From: Luteibacter sp.
Lineage (GTDB): Bacteria; Pseudomonadota; Gammaproteobacteria; Xanthomonadales; Rhodanobacteraceae
DNA length: 61,540 nt
Direction of reading: 5' to 3'
Assembly: GCF_009912395.1 (NCBI RefSeq)
Contig: NZ_WNDO01000032.1
Coordinates: forward strand, 1 to 61,540
Part shown: piece after piece, positions 55,708 through 61,540 of the stretch
Layout of the letters: the number at the start of each line of letters is the position of its first letter
Position numbering within the stretch: the first letter of the stretch is position 1
Made by a program: the position numbers and the translations under genes
Notes under the pieces: model-generated
Databases searched by the model: none
Told to the model about the DNA's origin: nothing
What the model saw: only the letters and a program-made list of their open reading frames with translations

Positions 55708-56909
55708 CCGACTGGAAGGAATCGCCCCGCCGTCGTGGTGGTCTGCTCGATGTCGCCATCGTGGGTGGCGGCATGGTCGGTGCCACCGCCGCGCTCGCGC
55801 TGGCGCGCGCCGGTTTCTCGGTGGCCCTCGTGGATGCCCGCGAACCGGCCCCCTGGTCCGCGGCCGACGAACCCGACCTGCGCGTCGTCGGCCTCGCGCC
55901 CTCGTCCATCGCGCTGCTCGACGGTCTCGGTGTGTGGTCGCGTATCCGCGACGCCCGCGCCTCGGCCTATGAGCGCATGGTGGTGTGGGATGCCGAGAAC
56001 GGCGCCACCATCCATTTCGACGCCGCCGACGAAGGTCGCGACGTGCTCGGCTACATCGTCGAGAACAACCTCGTACAGGCCACGGTGTGGCATGCCCTGG
56101 ACGACACCGGTGTGCGCCGTGTCGTTCCGGGCGAAGTGGTGGGTTACTCGTTACGCGAAGACCGCGCCCAGCTCGACCTCGCCGACGGCCAGGTGCTGGC
56201 CGCACGACTCGTCGTCGCCGCCGACGGTGCCGATTCTGCGCTTCGCGCCATGGCCGGCATCGATACCCACGGACGCGATTACGGCCAGCGCGGCGTCGTC
56301 GCCCATGTGGAAACGACGCGTCCGCACGAACGTACCGCTTGGCAGCGTTTTCTCCCGACCGGTCCGCTCGCCTTCCTGCCGATGGCTGATGGACGGTGTT
56401 CCATCGTGTGGTCGTTGCCCGAGGAAGAAGCACAACGCGTGCTCGCCCTCGACGACGATGCGTTCCGTGCGGAGCTGGGTGTCGCCAGCGACTTCCGTCT
56501 CGGCCCCATTGGCGCGATGACCCGTCGTGTCGGTTTCCCGTTGCGCCTGAAGCTGGCCGACCGTTACGAATCCGGCCGCCTCGTCCTGCTCGGCGACGCC
56601 GCGCATACGGTGCATCCGCTGGCCGGGCAGGGCGTGAATCTCGGCTTGCGCGACGTAACCGAACTGCGCGACACGCTGGTCGCCGCCCGCGACGCCGGCC
56701 GTGATATCGCCGCCACGCACGTGCTTCGTCGCTATGCACGTCGCCGTCGCAGCGCCGACGGCATGGACGCATGGTCATTCGACACGCTCGGCCGCATCTA
56801 TTCGTGGAAGGCGGCCCCGCTGGTCGCCGCCCGCGGCCTGGGCATCCGCCTCCTCGAACGCCTCACCCCGCTGAAACGCCAACTCACCCGCCACGCCGCG
56901 GGCCTATGA
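55704..56909 (+). CDS. UbiI/UbiH-family FAD hydroxylase of ubiquinone synthesis
   Basis: A 401-residue paralogue of the preceding gene, starting at GTG 55704 on its stop codon. It has LDVAIVGGGMVGATAALALARAG, VAADGADSALR near 172 and VLLGDAAHTVHPLAGQGVNLGLRD near 295. The GDAAHTVHPLAGQG form is typical of UbiH/UbiF/UbiI enzymes. Which ring carbon (C1, C5 or C6) it hydroxylates cannot be told from sequence alone; pairing with UbiH suggests UbiI or UbiF. Confidence 0.83.
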   Translation: MTDWKESPRRRGGLLDVAIVGGGMVGATAALALARAGFSVALVDAREPAPWSAADEPDLRVVGLAPSSIALLDGLGVWSRIRDARASAYERMVVWDAENGATIHFDAADEGRDVLGYIVENNLVQATVWHALDDTGVRRVVPGEVVGYSLREDRAQLDLADGQVLAARLVVAADGADSALRAMAGIDTHGRDYGQRGVVAHVETTRPHERTAWQRFLPTGPLAFLPMADGRCSIVWSLPEEEAQRVLALDDDAFRAELGVASDFRLGPIGAMTRRVGFPLRLKLADRYESGRLVLLGDAAHTVHPLAGQGVNLGLRDVTELRDTLVAARDAGRDIAATHVLRRYARRRRSADGMDAWSFDTLGRIYSWKAAPLVAARGLGIRLLERLTPLKRQLTRHAAGL

Positions 56910-56939
56910 AGGCCCGTTACGCTGCGTGGCTATGACCAT

Positions 56940-57005
56940 GTAGGAGCGCGCTTGCGCGCGACGGGTGCTCGCGACAAACCCCATCGCGCGCAAGCGCGCT
57001 CCTAC
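56940..57005. repeat. REP pair in inverted orientation (BIME-like)
   Basis: A 22-base REP on the plus strand (56940-56961), a 22-base spacer, then the exact inverted copy (56984-57005). The arms can pair to form a long hairpin. It lies between the hydroxylase gene and the dienelactone hydrolase gene, upstream of the latter. Confidence 0.92.
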
Positions 57006-57067
57006 AGGACTATCTCCTGGCCTCGTGGCCTTCTATGCTCCGGCCATCGTCCCAGGGAGATACACCC

Positions 57068-57859
57068 ATGCGTCGTTCGTTGCTTGCCTTGTCCCTTGTG
57101 GTTTTCGGCTGCGCGGGAAGCGCGCATGCCGCGATGGTTGCCAAGCCCGTCCAGTGGACGGAGCAGGGTGTCACCTATAAGAGCTTCCTCGTCTACGACG
57201 ACGCGGTGAAGGCCAAGCGTCCCGGCCTCGTGATGGTGCCCAACTGGTTCGGCGTGAACGACATGGCCGTGGCCAAGGCCAAGGAGATCGCCGGCAAGGA
57301 CTACGTGATCCTGCTCACCGACATGTACGGTGAAAACGTCCGTCCGAAGAACGCCGACGAAGCTGGTGCGGCGGTAAAGCCGCTCTACGCCGATCGCAAA
57401 ATCATGCGCGACCACGTGACACGCGCGCTCCAGGAACTGAAGGCGCAAGAAAAGACCGCACCGATCGATCCGGCCAAACTCGCAGCCATCGGTTTCTGCT
57501 TCGGCGGCTCGGCCGTGCTCGACCTGGCCCGCACCGGTGCAGACGTGGCGGCAGTGGTGAGCTTCCACGGCCTGCTCAGCACCGACGACAAACTGCCCAG
57601 CGACATCCACGCCTCCGTGCTCGCACTCAACGGTGCGGACGACCAGGGCGTGCCGCCGGAACAGCGCCAGGCGTTCGAAAAGGAAATGACCACCGCGAAG
57701 GCCGACTGGGTCTCCGCCGACTTCGGCAACACGGTGCATTGCTTCACGGAAAAGGAAGCCACCGACGCGACAGGCAACTGCCGCTACAACGGCAAGACGG
57801 CGAAACGCGCCTATGCCGCGATGCGCGCGTGGCTGACGGAAGCCTTCGCCGCCAAATAG
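57068..57859 (+). CDS. Exported dienelactone-hydrolase-family protein
   Basis: About 263 residues from ATG 57068, which begins a signal peptide (LLALSLVVFGCAGSAHA); a frame from 57035 is open but lacks a ribosome site, whereas CCCAGGGAGA precedes ATG 57068. The mature protein has the DLH fold: VPNWFGVNDM, the nucleophile Cys144 in GFCFGGSAVL, an Asp in NGADDQGV and a His in TVHCFT, giving a Cys-Asp-His triad. The hydrolysed ester or lactone is unknown, and no aromatic-degradation genes are near. The gene is bracketed by REP pairs on both sides. Confidence 0.82.
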   Translation: MRRSLLALSLVVFGCAGSAHAAMVAKPVQWTEQGVTYKSFLVYDDAVKAKRPGLVMVPNWFGVNDMAVAKAKEIAGKDYVILLTDMYGENVRPKNADEAGAAVKPLYADRKIMRDHVTRALQELKAQEKTAPIDPAKLAAIGFCFGGSAVLDLARTGADVAAVVSFHGLLSTDDKLPSDIHASVLALNGADDQGVPPEQRQAFEKEMTTAKADWVSADFGNTVHCFTEKEATDATGNCRYNGKTAKRAYAAMRAWLTEAFAAK

Positions 57860-57864
57860 GTCAA

Positions 57865-57907
57865 TCGCGCAAGCGCGCTCCTATTGTAGGAGCGCGCTTG
57901 CGCGCGA
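57865..57907. repeat. REP pair in inverted orientation, opposite arrangement
   Basis: An inverted REP shortened by two to three bases (57865-57883) followed two bases later by a complete plus-strand REP (57886-57907). The order is the reverse of the pair at 56940-57005. It separates the converging hydrolase and ispB genes. Confidence 0.88.
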
Positions 57908-57924
57908 TCCCCTCACCGTATCCT

Positions 57925-58923
57925 TTAGAACCGCCGCTCCACGGAATAATCCGCCAACGCCATCAACGCATCGCGATGCGCCGAAGGCGCCAGCACCGCC
58001 AACGCGTCCTTTGCAGCAAGCGCATGAGCAGCCGCCGTGGCATGCGTACGCTCCAACGCCCCCGAGTCGCGAATGGACGCAACGATGCGATCCAGCGAAT
58101 CCAGCCCGCCATGTTCGATCGCATGGCGCAGCGACGCGAGCTGCTCGGCATCGGCCGACTGCATCGCATAGATCAGCGGCAACGTCGGCTTGCCCTCGGC
58201 GAGGTCGTCGCCGATGTTCTTGCCCAGCGTCTCAGCGTCGGAAACGTAGTCGAGTAGGTCATCGGCAATCTGGAACGCGTAGCCCAGTTCCATGCCGTAG
58301 CGACGCAGCGCGCTGGTCTGCGTATCGTCGAGACCGCCGAGCACGCCACCCAGCTCCGTGGCCGCGGCGAACAGCACGGCCGTCTTGCGCTCGATCACTG
58401 CGAGGTAGGCGGCCTCGTCCACGTCGGCGTTACCGATGTTGAGCAACTGCAACACCTCGCCTTCGGCGATGGTGTTCGTGGTGTCGGCGAGGATGCGCAT
58501 GATGCGCATGTCGTCCAGTTCCACCATCAGCTGGAACGAACGCGAGTAGAGGAAGTCGCCCACCAGCACGCTGGCCGCGTTGCCCCACAGGGCGTTGGCC
58601 GTCTTGCGGCCGCGACGCATGTCGGACTCGTCCACCACGTCGTCGTGCAGCAGGGTGGAGGTGTGGATGAATTCGATGATCGCCGCGAGCTTCGCGTGCT
58701 CCTTGCCCTGGTAACCGGCCGCGCCGGCCGCCAGCACATGGAGCATGGGCCGCAGGCGCTTGCCGCCGCCGGCGATGATGTGGTCGGCGATGTGGTTGAT
58801 CAGCACCACGTCCGAGGCCAAGCGGCTGCGGATCAGGGCGTCGACCTGCGCCATGTCGCTGGCGGCGAGGGCGCGGACGCCTGCGAAATCGATAGGGGTC
58901 TGGCTTTCGGCGAGGGAATGCAT
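57925..58923 (-). CDS. ispB: Octaprenyl diphosphate synthase IspB
   Basis: A 332-residue trans-polyprenyl synthase that builds the C40 side chain of ubiquinone. The first aspartate-rich motif is LLHDDVVDESDMRRG near 92 and the second is QIADDLLDYVSD near 222. FQLMVELDDMR and the GGGKRLRPML segment near 53 are also typical. It is divergent from the MFS gene, with facing TATAAT boxes. Confidence 0.93.
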   Translation of the reverse strand: MHSLAESQTPIDFAGVRALAASDMAQVDALIRSRLASDVVLINHIADHIIAGGGKRLRPMLHVLAAGAAGYQGKEHAKLAAIIEFIHTSTLLHDDVVDESDMRRGRKTANALWGNAASVLVGDFLYSRSFQLMVELDDMRIMRILADTTNTIAEGEVLQLLNIGNADVDEAAYLAVIERKTAVLFAAATELGGVLGGLDDTQTSALRRYGMELGYAFQIADDLLDYVSDAETLGKNIGDDLAEGKPTLPLIYAMQSADAEQLASLRHAIEHGGLDSLDRIVASIRDSGALERTHATAAAHALAAKDALAVLAPSAHRDALMALADYSVERRF

Positions 58924-58959
58924 GGTGCCCGTTGTGGTGTGTGCGGCAAATCAGCCCAC

Positions 58960-58965
58960 ATTATA
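58960..58965 (-). promoter_or_regulatory. -10 box of ispB
   Basis: TATAAT on the minus strand, 37 bases before the ispB start. No consensus -35 is seen at the expected distance. Confidence 0.5.
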
Positions 58966-58996
58966 GGCATGAGCCCGTCACGGGGCGGTCGATCCG

Positions 58997-59002
58997 TATA
59001 AT
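58997..59002 (+). promoter_or_regulatory. -10 box of the MFS gene
   Basis: TATAAT on the plus strand, 45 bases before the preferred GTG start. It stands back to back with the ispB box, 31 bases apart. No consensus -35 is seen. Confidence 0.5.
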
Positions 59003-59046
59003 CGAAGTCCGTTGTCGCCCTGGTGCGCCGTGACCGGAACCCGTCG

Positions 59047-60243
59047 GTGAACAAACTCAGTCGACTTGAGCTGCGCAGCGCGCTCACGCTGGCGGCCGTC
59101 ATCAGCCTCCGTCTGTTCGGGCTGTTCCTCATCCTGCCCGTCTTTTCCGTGTATGCCCGTGGCATGCCGGACGCCACGCCCTGGCTGATCGGCCTCGCCC
59201 TGGGCGTCTACGGCATCGGCCAGATGTGCCTCCAGGTGCCCCTGGGCCTGCTCTCGGACCGGATCGGCCGCAAGCCGGCCATCACCCTGGGGCTTGCCGT
59301 TTTCGCCATTGGCGGCGTCGTGGCCGCCACCTCGAACACCCTCACCGGCATCGCCCTGGGCCGTGCCCTGCAAGGCATGGGCGCGGTGGCCGGCGCCGGC
59401 AGCGCGCTGGTTGCCGACCTCACTCGCGAGGATCGTCGCAGCAAGGCCATGGGCATCATCGGCATCTCCATCGGCCTCTCCTTCCTGCTGGCGCTGATCC
59501 TCGGGCCGCCGCTGGAAGCCGTGTCCGGCCTGGGCGGCCTGTTCGGCCTGACCTCGATCCTCGCCCTGCTGGCGATGATTCTGCTCTGGTGGCTGGTGCC
59601 CACCCCCGAGATCCAGCGGACCACGGGCGGCAGCACCTGGCGCGACCTGCGCACTATGCTGGTCGATCCGCAGATGCTGCTGCTCAACGGCTCGGTCTTC
59701 TTCCTCCATGCCCTGCTCACGGCCAGCTTCGTAGGCCTGCCGCTGCTACTGACCGACACCTGGAAGCTGGCGGTGTCCGACCAGTGGAAGCTCTACCTGC
59801 CCGTGATGCTGGTGGCGGCCCTGGTCATGGGCGGCCTGCTGCCGCGCACCCGGGAGATCGGCCAGAGCACTCGGATGATCGTCGGCTGCGTGCTCGCGCT
59901 GGGCGTGGCTCTGGCGGGCATGGCGGTCACGGCCAGCCATATCGCGTTCCTGGGCGTCGCCGTGACCTTGTTCTTCGCCGCGTTCAACCTGCTGGAGGCC
60001 GCGTTGCCCAGCCTGGTCTCCCGCCTGGCGCCGACGCCTCTGCGCGGTGCGGCCATGGGCGCCTACTCATCGAGTCAGTTCTTCGGCGCCTTCGTCGGCG
60101 GCGCCCTGGGCGGCATCGCCCTGGGCCACCTGGGTGTGCAGGGCGTGTTCGTCGCCTCCGCCGCCGCCACCCTGGCCTGGCTGCCCCTGACGCTGTGGGG
60201 CACCCGGCGCATCGCCGGCTCGGTCGTCCAGCCCGTCGGCTAG
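59047..60243 (+). CDS. Major facilitator superfamily transporter
   Basis: About 398 residues from GTG 59047 (MNKLSRLELRSAL); GTG 59023 is also in frame but would leave almost no leader after the predicted transcription start. Twelve hydrophobic helices are apparent. The MFS motif A between TM2 and TM3 is GLLSDRIGRKP, and motif C-like glycines (GAGSALVADL, LGPPLEAVSG) point to an H+ antiporter of the drug-efflux type. The substrate is unknown. It lies upstream of ssb with a 163-base gap that contains a GC-rich hairpin near 60366-60380. Confidence 0.87.
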   Translation: MNKLSRLELRSALTLAAVISLRLFGLFLILPVFSVYARGMPDATPWLIGLALGVYGIGQMCLQVPLGLLSDRIGRKPAITLGLAVFAIGGVVAATSNTLTGIALGRALQGMGAVAGAGSALVADLTREDRRSKAMGIIGISIGLSFLLALILGPPLEAVSGLGGLFGLTSILALLAMILLWWLVPTPEIQRTTGGSTWRDLRTMLVDPQMLLLNGSVFFLHALLTASFVGLPLLLTDTWKLAVSDQWKLYLPVMLVAALVMGGLLPRTREIGQSTRMIVGCVLALGVALAGMAVTASHIAFLGVAVTLFFAAFNLLEAALPSLVSRLAPTPLRGAAMGAYSSSQFFGAFVGGALGGIALGHLGVQGVFVASAAATLAWLPLTLWGTRRIAGSVVQPVG

Positions 60244-60406
60244 AGCGCGAAGCCGCCCACGCCAAGGCCCGGGCGACACCGTTTGATCCGGAGGCGGCCA
60301 TCGCCCAAACTACACGGTCCGAACGGTCACCCGCGCCCTGGCGCCGGCGGGACATCGGCAGCGCCCCGGGCCCGGGGCCAAAAGACACGCATTACGAGGG
60401 ATATCC

Positions 60407-61027
60407 ATGGCACGCGGCATCAACAAGGTCATCATCGTCGGCAACCTCGGCGCGGACCCCGAAGTCCGTTACACCGGCAGCGGCACGGCGATCACCTCGC
60501 TGCGCATCGCCACGTCCGAGAACTGGACCGACAAGCAGAGCGGCGAGCGCCAGGAACGCACCGAATGGCATCGCGTCAAGCTGTTCGGCAAGCTGGCGGA
60601 AATCGCCGGCGAATACCTGAAGAAGGGCCGCCAGGTCTACATCGAGGGCTCCCTGCGCACCGACAAGTACACCGACAAGGACGGCGTCGAGCGCTTCAGC
60701 ACCGACATCGTCGCCAACGAGATGCAGATGCTCGGCGGCCAGGGTGCCGGCGGTGAAGGTGGCGGTGGTGGCGGCTTCGGCGGCGGCCAGGGCGGCAACC
60801 GTCCGCAGCAGTCGCGCGGCGGCCAGGGTGGCGGCGCGGGTGGCGGTGGCAACAACTGGGGCGGCGGTGGCGGCCAGCAGCGCAGCGGCGGTGGTGGTGG
60901 TGGCGGTAACTTCGGCGGCGGTTCGCGCGGTGGTGACGACTACGGCCAGCAGCGTGGCGGTGGTCAGCAGCAGCGTTCGGCTCCGCCGGCGAACGAAGGC
61001 TTTGATGACGACGATATTCCGTTCTAG
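60407..61027 (+). CDS. ssb: Single-stranded DNA-binding protein
   Basis: A 206-residue SSB. The OB-fold takes residues 1-110 ([41 protein letters not shown]), followed by a very glycine-rich linker of about 85 residues and the acidic tip DDDDIPF that recruits repair and replication partners. The start has a strong ACGAGGGAT ribosome site. The linker is low-complexity GGC/GGT-rich DNA (about 60740-60990) and so a possible site of slippage. A terminator follows. Confidence 0.96.
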   Translation: MARGINKVIIVGNLGADPEVRYTGSGTAITSLRIATSENWTDKQSGERQERTEWHRVKLFGKLAEIAGEYLKKGRQVYIEGSLRTDKYTDKDGVERFSTDIVANEMQMLGGQGAGGEGGGGGGFGGGQGGNRPQQSRGGQGGGAGGGGNNWGGGGGQQRSGGGGGGGNFGGGSRGGDDYGQQRGGGQQQRSAPPANEGFDDDDIPF

Positions 61028-61065
61028 ACAACACATGTTGTGAATAGTTGATTTAATTTGAGAAG

Positions 61066-61091
61066 GCCCTTGCTCTTGCAAGGGCTTTTTT
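61066..61091 (+). terminator. Rho-independent terminator of ssb
   Basis: An 8-bp stem GCCCTTGC/GCAAGGGC with TCTT loop followed by TTTTTT. Confidence 0.93.
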
Positions 61092-61171
61092 CTTGTATTC
61101 AATTATTTATGTTTGAAAACAATGAATTGAGATGCTGCACGTCCTGAAAGGGTTGAGAACGAGTACGCGTC

Positions 61172-61281
61172 GTGTATCAGACAGCGGTCCGTGTTCTTGC
61201 AGGCGGCGAACGAGTGCTCTTCCTGCTCGATGGCCAGGGCTACCCCCTTGATCTTGCCCCTGATTTACGGACACCTATCTA
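61172..61281 (+). pseudogene. Start of an integrase-like gene cut by the IS
   Basis: From GTG 61172 the frame reads VYQTAVRVLAGGERVLFL and on to LLDGQGYPLD, at which point the IS end begins (61249); a few IS-derived codons follow and TAA ends it at 61281. The R-x-L-x-x-GER...LLDGQG pattern is like the N-terminus of some tyrosine-type site-specific integrases. Only about 26 native codons are visible, so the family is a tentative reading. The preceding 80 bases are AT-richer than the rest of the window. Confidence 0.35.
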
Positions 61282-61540
61282 AGCGACATTGGCCAGCTCG
61301 TACTGCTCTGGGCTGAGGTAGCCCAGGGTCGAGTGCAGCCGGATCCGATTGTAGTCAACCTCAATGTAGTCAAACACATGAGCCTTGGCCTGCTCCCGTG
61401 TGGCGAGGTGTTCACCATGGATGGCCTCGACCTTCAGACTGTGGTTCCAACTCTCCATTGCTGCGTTGTCGTAGCAGTTGCCTCTGGCACTCATGCTGGC
61501 GATCAAAGCGTATTGCTCCAACAGGGCGCGGTGCTCGCGC
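61249..61540 (-). mobile_element. IS3-family insertion sequence, right end (partial, cut by window edge)
   Basis: Inverted copy of the left-hand IS fragment, identical over all 292 bases compared. It begins TGATCTTGCCCC at 61249, the complement of the CA-ending terminus at 292. The element points inward, so the two copies form inverted repeats at the ends of the window. Confidence 0.85.
61279..61539 (-). CDS. IS3-family transposase OrfB, C-terminal part (5' end outside window)
   Basis: Identical at the protein level to the fragment at 2-262, with the GNCYDNAAMES catalytic glutamate region and the RLHSTLGYLSPEQYE end. The reading frame is open to the right edge, so the N-terminal two thirds lie outside the window. 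Confidence 0.9.
   Translation of the reverse strand, partial: REHRALLEQYALIASMSARGNCYDNAAMESWNHSLKVEAIHGEHLATREQAKAHVFDYIEVDYNRIRLHSTLGYLSPEQYELANVA

Noticed and set aside
53854-56778. Very long minus-strand open frame (974 codons)
   Set aside because: Only its last 186 codons are a real protein (cobalamin adenosyltransferase); the rest is antisense to two well-supported hydroxylase genes and reads as arginine/proline-rich GC-bias protein.
61098-61130. Inverted repeat TCAATT...AATTGA after the ssb terminator
   Set aside because: Six-base arms in an AT-rich stretch are expected by chance and nothing else supports an operator or attachment site.

Overview
The window looks like high-GC gammaproteobacterial chromosome from the Xanthomonadales, most likely Rhodanobacteraceae (Luteibacter/Dyella/Rhodanobacter type). 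The evidence is gene content and order: rsmI, then rnpB, then a division/cell-wall (dcw) cluster that lacks murD, then lpxC, dciA, an M23 peptidase gene and secA; a complete lptD-surA-pdxA-rsmA-apaG-apaH operon; and many short extragenic palindromes (REPs) beginning GTAGGAGCGCGC. The assignment is by eye, without a database search.

Layout. The first and last 292 bases are the same IS3-family end in inverted orientation, so the window is a segment bounded by two IS copies. From left to right: dusB; a cupredoxin and a membrane GGDEF-EAL protein in one operon, followed by a diguanylate cyclase; a CsbD-like stress protein; a GH31 glycosidase joined to an OsmU/YehZYXW-type osmolyte ABC transporter; an M13 peptidase; a protein very like UndA (1-undecene-forming fatty acid decarboxylase) followed by a PAS-PAS-GGDEF-EAL protein; a HAD hydrolase; yraN-lpoA-rsmI; RNase P RNA; the dcw cluster mraZ-rsmH-ftsL-ftsI-murE-murF-mraY-ftsW-murG-murC-ddl-ftsQ-ftsA-ftsZ; lpxC; an accessory operon of a thioredoxin-like protein and an epoxide-hydrolase-like enzyme; dciA, M23 peptidase and secA; apaH-apaG-rsmA-pdxA-surA-lptD; a PduO-type cobalamin adenosyltransferase; two ubiquinone-type FAD hydroxylases; a dienelactone hydrolase bracketed by REP pairs; ispB; an MFS transporter; ssb; and an AT-richer stretch with the start of an integrase-like gene cut by the right-hand IS.

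How the parts work together. The centre is envelope biogenesis: lipid II synthesis (MurE/F, MraY, MurG, MurC, Ddl), septation (FtsL/I/W/Q/A/Z), lipid A commitment (LpxC), protein export (SecA) and outer-membrane assembly (SurA, LptD, LpoA). IspB and the two hydroxylases belong to ubiquinone synthesis. Three c-di-GMP proteins lie in the first 18 kb, one beside a copper-type cupredoxin gene and one beside the UndA-like gene.

Most notable: the UndA-like protein keeps all six candidate iron ligands at the positions I recall for UndA; murD is missing between mraY and ftsW, which would fit the alternative MurD2/MurL route known from Xanthomonas; REPs sit at every convergent gene junction that has room for one; and the ftsZ-lpxC gap carries two strong hairpins and a perfect 15-base palindrome. 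I do not see a wholly new multi-gene system such as a phage-defence or CRISPR locus.
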